In this document: positions 57,785 to 64,000 of the stretch, one piece after another
Layout: each line of letters opens with the position of its first letter
Numbering within the stretch: the first letter of the stretch is position 1
Made by a program: the position numbers and the translations under genes
Notes under the pieces: model-generated
Told to the model about the DNA's origin: nothing
Database searches by the model: none
Seen by the model: only the letters and a program-made list of their open reading frames with translations
Source: Stomorhina lunata
Taxonomy: Eukaryota > Arthropoda > Insecta > Diptera > Rhiniidae
DNA length: 64,000 nt
Assembly (NCBI GenBank): GCA_933228675.1
Contig: OW121742.1
Location: forward strand, 37,084,779-37,148,778
Direction: 5' to 3'

Positions 57785-59315
57785 CGATATTCAATTTTTG
57801 CAATAGAAAAACATTTTTTTAAAGAAAAATTTTTGACAACAAATTTTAATAACAAATTTATTTTACAAAAATTTTTTATCAAAAAAGTTTTTAAAGAAAA
57901 TTTTTGTATAAAAAAAATTTTTTAACGAAAATTTTTATATATTTTATTAAATTTTTTGACGAAAAATTTTTTATGGAAACAATTTTTTAACGAAAATTTT
58001 TCTATACAAAAATTTTTTAACGAAAATTTTTCTATACAAAAATTTTTAAACGAAAATTTTTCTATAGAAAAAATTTTTTTTACGAAAATCTTTAGGAAAA
58101 TTTTTTCATTACAAAAATTTTTGTTAAAAAATATTTTCTATAGAAAAATTTTCGTTAAAAAATTTTTTCTATAGAAAAATTTTCGCTAAAAAATTTTTGC
58201 TATAGAAAAATTTTCGTTATCTTAAGGAATTTTTCTATAGAAAAAATTTTTTTGACGAAAATTTTTGTAAAGAAAAAATTTTTTTGACGAAAATGTTTCT
58301 ATAGAAAAAATTTTTTTGATGAAAATTTTTCTAAAGGAAAAATTTTTTGACGAAAATTTTTCTATAGAAAAAATTTTTAAATGAAAATTTTTCTACAGAA
58401 AAAATTTTTTTAACTAAAATTTTTTATAGAAGAAATTTTTTTAATGAAAAATTTTCTATAGAAACATTTTTTGAATGAACATTTTCAAATAGTCAAATTT
58501 TTCGAAAAATTTCCTATAAATAGTCAATTTTTGAAAAATTTCCTATAAATAATCAATTTTCGAAAAATTTCCTTTACAAGGACAGTTTTTGACAAATAAA
58601 TTTTTCGTTAAATATTTTTTTATGGAAAATTTTTCGGGAAAAAAAATTTTCGTTTAAAAATTTTTTCTATAGAAAATTTTTCGGGAAAAATTTTTTTCTA
58701 GAGAAAAATTAAATTTTTTTTTTTTTGTAGAAAAACTTTTGAAAAATTAGCATTAAAAATTTTATTTAAGCAATTTTTTCTATAGAAAATTTTTCGTTAA
58801 AAAATTTTTTCTAAAGAAAAATTTTCGTTAAAAAATTTTTTCTAATGAAAAATTTTCGTTAAAAAATTTTTTCTAAAGAAAAATTTTCGTTAAAGAATTT
58901 TTTCTAAAGAAATATTTTCGTTAAAAAATTTTTTCTAAAGAAAAATTTTCGTTAAAAAATTTTTTCTTAAGAAAAATTTTCGATAAAAAATTTTTTCTAT
59001 AGTAAAATTTTCGTTAAAAAATTTTTTCTATAGAAAACTTTTCGTTAAACAATTTTTTCTATAGAAAACTTTTCGTTAAACAATTTTTGCTATAGAACAA
59101 TTTGCATTGAAAATTTTTTCTTTAGAAAAATTTTCGTTAAAAATTTTTTCTTTAGAAAAATTTTCGTTAAAAATTTTTTCTTTAGAAAAATTTTCGTTAA
59201 AAATTTTTTCTTTGGAAAAATTTTCGTTAAAAATTTTTTCTTTAGAAAAATTTTCGTTAAAAAGTTTTTCTATGGAAAAACTTTTGTTAAACAATTTTTT
59301 CTAAAGAAAAAATTT
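57785..59315. repeat. Family D satellite downstream of IR gene 4, several orientation switches
   Basis: Reverse (AACGAAAATTTTTC) to ~58125, forward (ATTTTCGTTAAAAAA) to ~58225, reverse (GACGAAAATTTTTC) to ~58450, a two-unit family B patch (58480-58570), then forward to 59315. At 59107-59300 the unit is a clean 30-mer, giving open frames on both strands (59107-59304 + and 59076-59294 -) that are artefacts. Confidence 0.92.
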
Positions 59316-60776
59316 TTTGCAGTTATGATGTTTGTTTCGAAATGTCTCTGCTTCAAAGAACAACTTTTTTATATTTACATTTTTTCTAAGTTCTAAAAAT
59401 TATTGTTGTTTATCTGTTCCCCATAATTATAATATGATTGATTATCATTTGTAATTAATTTATTGATTTGTGCGTTATCATTTAAAAATTATCTTTTGAG
59501 AATAAAAAATGAAATTATATTTTATTATAAAATATTATTGTGTCGTCTTTTTATATCATCCAGAAATCGTTGACTTACTTTTGCTCTTAAATAAATATTT
59601 TTATTGGTTACTTTTTTTTATTTTTTGTATCAATTTAAAAAAGTGCTAAGAAAAAACTGTATTGACTTAATATTTTATATATAGTTTTTTAATACTTATA
59701 CGCCTTTTTTTATTGTTCTATTGTAGTCTACTTGGGGCGTTAGTTCTAGGTGTTATTTACTTCCTTAAATAAATTTTTTTTGTTAATATTTTCTAGTTGT
59801 AAAGATAATAAAAAACTAATATTATTGTGTGAAAATGCTTCATATTGTTTCTTTTTTATTTAATTGTTAGAGGAAAATGCATTTTTTTTTGGTATATAAA
59901 ATCGAAAGGAAAAAACATTTTTTTTTTTACCTGGACCAAATTCACTATTTTGCTTATAACTTTAGAAATAATGCTTAGAATTAATTTTAAAATATATTTT
60001 ACTATTCGCAATACTTTAAAATTGAATATAATGAATGATTTGTGAAATTATTTTCATTCACCTGCCCAAGAAAATTTTTCAAAGTCAAAACTTTAAAGTC
60101 TAAAATTCAGTATTGACATTTTTTAAAGATTTGAATTTTGCTGTTTTCAAGTTCAATAAATTCCTTTTTTTAATTAAACTTTTAACGGTTATTGATTTTT
60201 TATATTTGGTAGCAGTTACCCATAACCGACCTTGACTTATTGGTTTCATAGTTTCCGCGCATTTAACTTGTTTATTTGTTTAAGCAATTGATACCTTTAC
60301 GGTAGCTTGAATATTTCGTAATTATATAACCAACTTCTGTATAAATAGTTTTTCTTCTATAATGTTTATCTTTATCTATATTAATATCATGAGAAAGTAT
60401 ATTAATAACACAAATATCTTTTGGCCAGTGATGCGTAATAACGGTTAGAATCGTTCGTATATATTTTTTCACTTGTGGAAATAATAATGGGAAAGAATGT
60501 TTATAAAAAGCCAGACAAAGTGACTTTAGAACAGGAAGGAAGGTTATTAAATTCTTACACTAAAACATAGTTAGACTAAATTAAATATTGAAACATATAC
60601 TAAGGCATAGACAATGTCACAGATCCATTGATCGGTTTAATAGGAAAATAGACCAGACTCTGCTGTTAAACAGTCCTCATGCATGACTGGGTGGGTTTTA
60701 TAAAGAGTTTACAATATTAGCTTAATAAAAGTTCCAGGCACTTTTTTTGCCTTTTAACCCACTGTGCAACTTTTAT
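59316..60776. other. Unique AT-rich region, no gene seen
   Basis: Short frames at 59845-60045 (+) and 60272-60472 (-) have no recognisable character and no supporting signals. A lone relic of the 12-mer (ACTAAGGCATAGAC) lies at ~60599. No RNA gene found. Confidence 0.5.
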
Positions 60777-61031
60777 ATATCGCACTTGTTCAACAAGAGG
60801 GTATTAAACTCAAAATTTTTAAATTTTCACTTTTTAGAAGAAATTGATGTGTAGTGGTCTTATCTACCCATTGTAAAAATCTGACATCATTTTCACTATA
60901 ATTTCGCCAAAAAACGACAGTTTTACCCCTCTTCTTTATATGAAAGTAGTAGTAAAATAAAATAGTTTTTTGACTCTACTGAAAATTTTAAAATTTTGAG
61001 TTAATACCCTCTTGTTGATCAAGTGCGATAT
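60777..61031. mobile_element. Candidate 255-bp MITE with ~50-bp terminal inverted repeats
   Basis: The left end ATATCGCACTTGTTCAACAA followed by GAGGGTATTAAACTCAAAAT matches the reverse complement of the right end (ATTTTGAGTTAATACCCTC then TTGTTGATCAAGTGCGATAT) over about 50 bases with few differences. TA dinucleotides flank both ends, suggesting a TA target site (Tc1/mariner type). The ~150-base core is non-coding. Confidence 0.75.
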
Positions 61032-61545
61032 GTATATGTCTAATATGTTTTAGATAGAAAATCTCTTCAAAAGCCCAAAAAAAGGAAATTTTAAAAATCG
61101 GTTTTTGTTAACAAAATTAATTTTTTTATTAATTTTAAGATCTTTACCGAATGTCAAAGCTGCTATAGATTTTTTCTGCTTTTATGCACAAAAAAAAATA
61201 TTTTTCTAACAACATTTTTTAGAACTATTTCCTTTAATCTGTCTTACTTCAGTGTTTGATTTTTTTAAGCCAAGATTTGACATCGATATACCAGTATTTT
61301 AGAGCAGAAATTGGAAACAAAAAAATGTATTTGAATTAATTCTTAGAATTTGATGTTATAGCGTGTCAATAAATCAACCCAAATTAATAATGTCTGCTCT
61401 TTTTTAAGATTTGGTTGAAATATTTTTTTCTAAGCAAAAAGATCCGATCAAATTTTTATAAAGAATAAAAATTTGCACAAATATGGTAAGACAGGGTTAA
61501 GCAGAAAACAAGTGTTATTTAAGAATACAAGAAAAAAAAAACGAA
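61032..61545. other. Unique AT-rich region, no gene seen
   Basis: No coding frame, repeat or RNA gene is supported between the MITE and the family D array. Confidence 0.5.
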
Positions 61546-62283
61546 AAATTATTGTAACAAAAATTTTTCTATAGAAAAAATTTTTTAACGAACATTTTTT
61601 TATAGAAAAATTTTTTTAACGAAAATTTTTTTTTAGAAAATAATTTTTCTTTAGAAAAAATATTTTTACAAAATTTTTCTATAGAAAAAAATTTTTAAGG
61701 AAAATTTTTCTTTAGAAAAAAATTTTCAACAAAAATTTTTCTTTAGAAAAAATTTTTAAACGAAAATTTTTCTATAGAAAAAAATTTTTAAGGAAAATTT
61801 TTCTTTAGAAAAAATTTTTTAACGCAAATTTTTCTATAGAAAAAATTTTTTAACGAAAATTTTTCTTTAGAAAAAATTTTTTAACGAAAATTTTTCTTTA
61901 TAAAAAATTTTTAACGAGAATTTTTCTATAGAAAAAATTTTTGAACGAAAATTTTTCTATAGAAAAAATTTTTTAACGAAACTTTTTCTATAGAAAAAAT
62001 TTTTTAACGAAACTTTTTCTATAGAAAAAAATTTTTTAACGAAAATTTTTCTATAAAAAAAAATTTTTAACGAAAATTTATCTATAGAAAAAATTATTAA
62101 CGAAAATTTTTTATAGAAAAAATTTTTAACGAAAACTTTTCTATAGAAAAAATTTTTTAACGAAAATTTTTTTTAGAAAAAAATTTTTAACGAAAATTTT
62201 TCTATAAAAAAAATTTTTAACAAAAAAATTTTTTGACGAAAAATTTTTTATAGAAACAATTTTTTAACGAAAATTGTTCTATA
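61546..62283 (-). repeat. Family D 31-bp satellite array, reverse
   Basis: Units of CTATAGAAAAAATTTTTTAA plus CGAAAATTTTT, the reverse complement of the forward family D unit at 53.6-55.2 kb. It passes directly into the 12-bp array. Confidence 0.93.
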
Positions 62284-63075
62284 CTTAGACTAAGACATAG
62301 ACTAAGACATAGACTAAGACATAGACTAAGACATAGACTAAGACTTAGACTAAGACATAGACTAAGACATAGACTAAGACATAGACTAGACATAGACTAA
62401 GACATAGACTAAGACGTAGACTAAGACGTAGACTAAGACATAGACTAAGACATAGACTAAGACATAGACTAAGACATAGACTAAGACATAGACTAAGACA
62501 TAGACTAAGACATAGACTAAGACATAGACTAAGACATAGACTAAGACATAGACTAAGACATAGACTAAGACATAGACTAAGACATAGACTAAGACATAGA
62601 CTAAGACATAGACTAAGACATAGACTAAGACATAGACTAAGACATAGACTAACACATAGACTAATACATAGACTAAGACATAGACTAAGACATAGACTAA
62701 GACATAGACTAAGACATAGACTAAGACTTAGACTAAGACATAGACTAAGACATAGACTAAGACTTAGACTAAGACATAGACTAAGACATAGACTAAGACA
62801 TAGACTAAGACATAGACTAAGACATAGACTAAGACATAGACTAAGACATAGACTAAGACATAGACTAAGACATAGACTAAGACATAGACTAAGACATAGA
62901 CTAAGACATAGACTAAGACATAGACTAAGACATAGACTAAGACATAGACTAAGACATAGACTAAGACATATACTAAGACATAGACATAGACTAAGACATA
63001 GACATAGACATAGACATAGACATAGACATAGACATAGACATAGACATAGACATAGACATAGACTATGTCTATGAA
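62284..63075 (-). repeat. 12-bp satellite array (AGACTAAGACAT)n, reverse, with pure hexamer tail
   Basis: About 58 copies of the 12-mer, then a pure hexamer tract (AGACAT)n at ~62990-63062, ending in a small inverted junction AGACATAGACTATGTCTATG. The long minus-strand frames here (249 and 89 codons, LCLS and YVLV repeats) are consequences of the period and not genes. An AGACTAGACAT deletion at ~62388 shifts the frame between them. Confidence 0.97.
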
Positions 63076-64000
63076 GAAAAAACTTTGTTTTCAAAAATTT
63101 CTATTTCAATTAAATCGAACTATTAAACTTCAAATTATTGGGCCACCTTGACAAGGTCGCTTTTCAATTTCCCCAGCCAAAGCAAGTGAATCAGTTTCTG
63201 TACACGTTTGATTAAGGTTGTTTTAAACATTTTGCCATTTCATTAAGTAAAAAACATGTATTACCTTTTTTTGAAAATTTAAAACAATAAAAAAATCAAC
63301 GACAATAACGAAATTATTGACAGTTGCATGTGGATGTTGTTGTTTTTATAGTATTTTTTTGGCATGATAACCAACAAAAGCTCTACGAGTATAACAAATG
63401 TAACGCGAATTAAATGATTCGAAACAACCTGAGAGCAAGTCAGCTCAAACCATATTTGGCATTTGACTTTGGGTATTTTTTTTTTTTTTTTGTAGTGTAA
63501 TAAAAAATATTCACATACAGACATAGTTTTAGAGGCTTTGTTGACGATATTACAAAGGTTTTGATATTATAAATATATTGCGATGACTATTTTGTGAAAA
63601 TCAGAGTTGGAGAAGGTGGAAAAAGTTCAATTGTATATAAGATATCCTTCGTAAGTAAATATAAAGAAAAATATGACTAGGATATCTTTGGGAATACACA
63701 TCCTATAACGGATTAAAGACGGGTAAGATAGCATAAGTTTTGGTGTTCTTTTAGCGCCATTCAAAGCCCAACTCTGGTATCTGTTTTATTATATACCTGT
63801 AACTTTTATTTCATTTGACTCAATTTTCGTTTATTTCAATCATTTTTAAATAACTTTTTTTTCTATTTTAAATTCCTACTATTTTTGGCAAATAAATTCC
63901 TACTTTTTTTCCACTTATGATTTTTGCCTAAACCTATAGTGTAGGCTTAAGTCCTATTTATCAATATTTTTTTAACTTTTATATATTTATAAAAAACAAT
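63076..64000. other. Unique AT-rich region to the window end, no gene seen
   Basis: An 81-codon minus frame (63279-63524) has no recognisable feature. Nothing else is supported; a gene could begin beyond the right edge. Confidence 0.5.

Noticed and set aside
59076..59304. Overlapping frames on both strands with 10-residue repeats
   Set aside because: A 30-bp version of family D keeps both strands open; simultaneous sense and antisense repeats argue against coding.
60272..60472. 66-codon minus frame (and 59845-60045, 63279-63524, 32335-32574)
   Set aside because: Short, featureless frames; the last overlaps the satellite edge and gene 1 promoter on the opposite strand.
62345..63094. 249-codon minus-strand frame of LCLS repeats and an 89-codon YVLV frame inside it
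   Set aside because: Produced by the 12-bp satellite, whose period is a multiple of three; every frame without an internal stop in the unit stays open. No start context, signal or conserved composition.

Overview
This window is extremely AT-rich eukaryotic DNA, most likely from a higher (calyptrate, blow-fly or house-fly type) dipteran. The evidence is four related single-exon genes of the insect divergent ionotropic receptor (IR) type, dipteran-style initiator motifs (TCAGTT) just before the start codons, AATAAA signals overlapping the stop codons, and a background of short palindromic satellites and small inverted-repeat transposons. The species assignment is inference. No bacterial, viral, rRNA or tRNA signal was seen.

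Layout. Bases 1-29,300 hold no gene I can support. They are long arrays of short tandem repeats separated by 0.5-2 kb AT-rich islands. Family A has a 31-bp unit: an 11-bp perfect inverted repeat around one base plus an 8-bp linker. Family B has a 29-bp unit sharing half of family A. Family C has a 31-bp unit with a CTATAG core. There is also a degenerate TTCGAATAA repeat of about 130 bp with an 0.8-kb higher-order duplication (9.1-10.9 kb), and two large 12-bp arrays in opposite orientation (23.1-24.3 and 25.7-27.4 kb). Small MITE-like elements lie at 16.56-17.18, 21.1 and 60.78-61.03 kb.

Bases 32,600-57,740 carry a cluster of four IR genes, all on the + strand: gene 1 (32614-34359, intact, 581 aa), gene 2 (45136-46902, intact, 588 aa), gene 3 (51227-52985, broken by one 8-bp deletion just before the first channel helix) and gene 4 (55971-57737, intact, 588 aa). 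Genes 3 and 4 are a recent tandem duplication that includes about 0.6 kb of upstream DNA. Between genes 1 and 2 lies a 4.7-kb non-coding interspersed element built of about eight 0.4-0.6-kb monomers. A single inverted monomer of the same family sits upstream of gene 1 at 30.6-31.1 kb. Bases 57.8-64 kb return to family D satellite, a MITE, and another 12-bp array.

How it fits together. The IR proteins are predicted ligand-gated cation channel subunits of chemosensory neurons. All four genes have a TCAGTT/TTAGTT motif whose A lies 14-15 nt before the ATG, suggesting a shared compact promoter with a very short 5' UTR. The most unusual feature is architectural. Successive A/B arrays almost always point in opposite directions, the 12-bp arrays alternate too, and each IR gene sits between arrays in inverted orientation. 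Long inverted arrays of 29-31-bp repeats around a unique core recall Drosophila Foldback elements. This makes a Foldback-like origin of the arrays, and possible carriage of IR genes inside such structures, the leading hypothesis to test. Array boundaries were read by eye and are good to about 10-30 bases.
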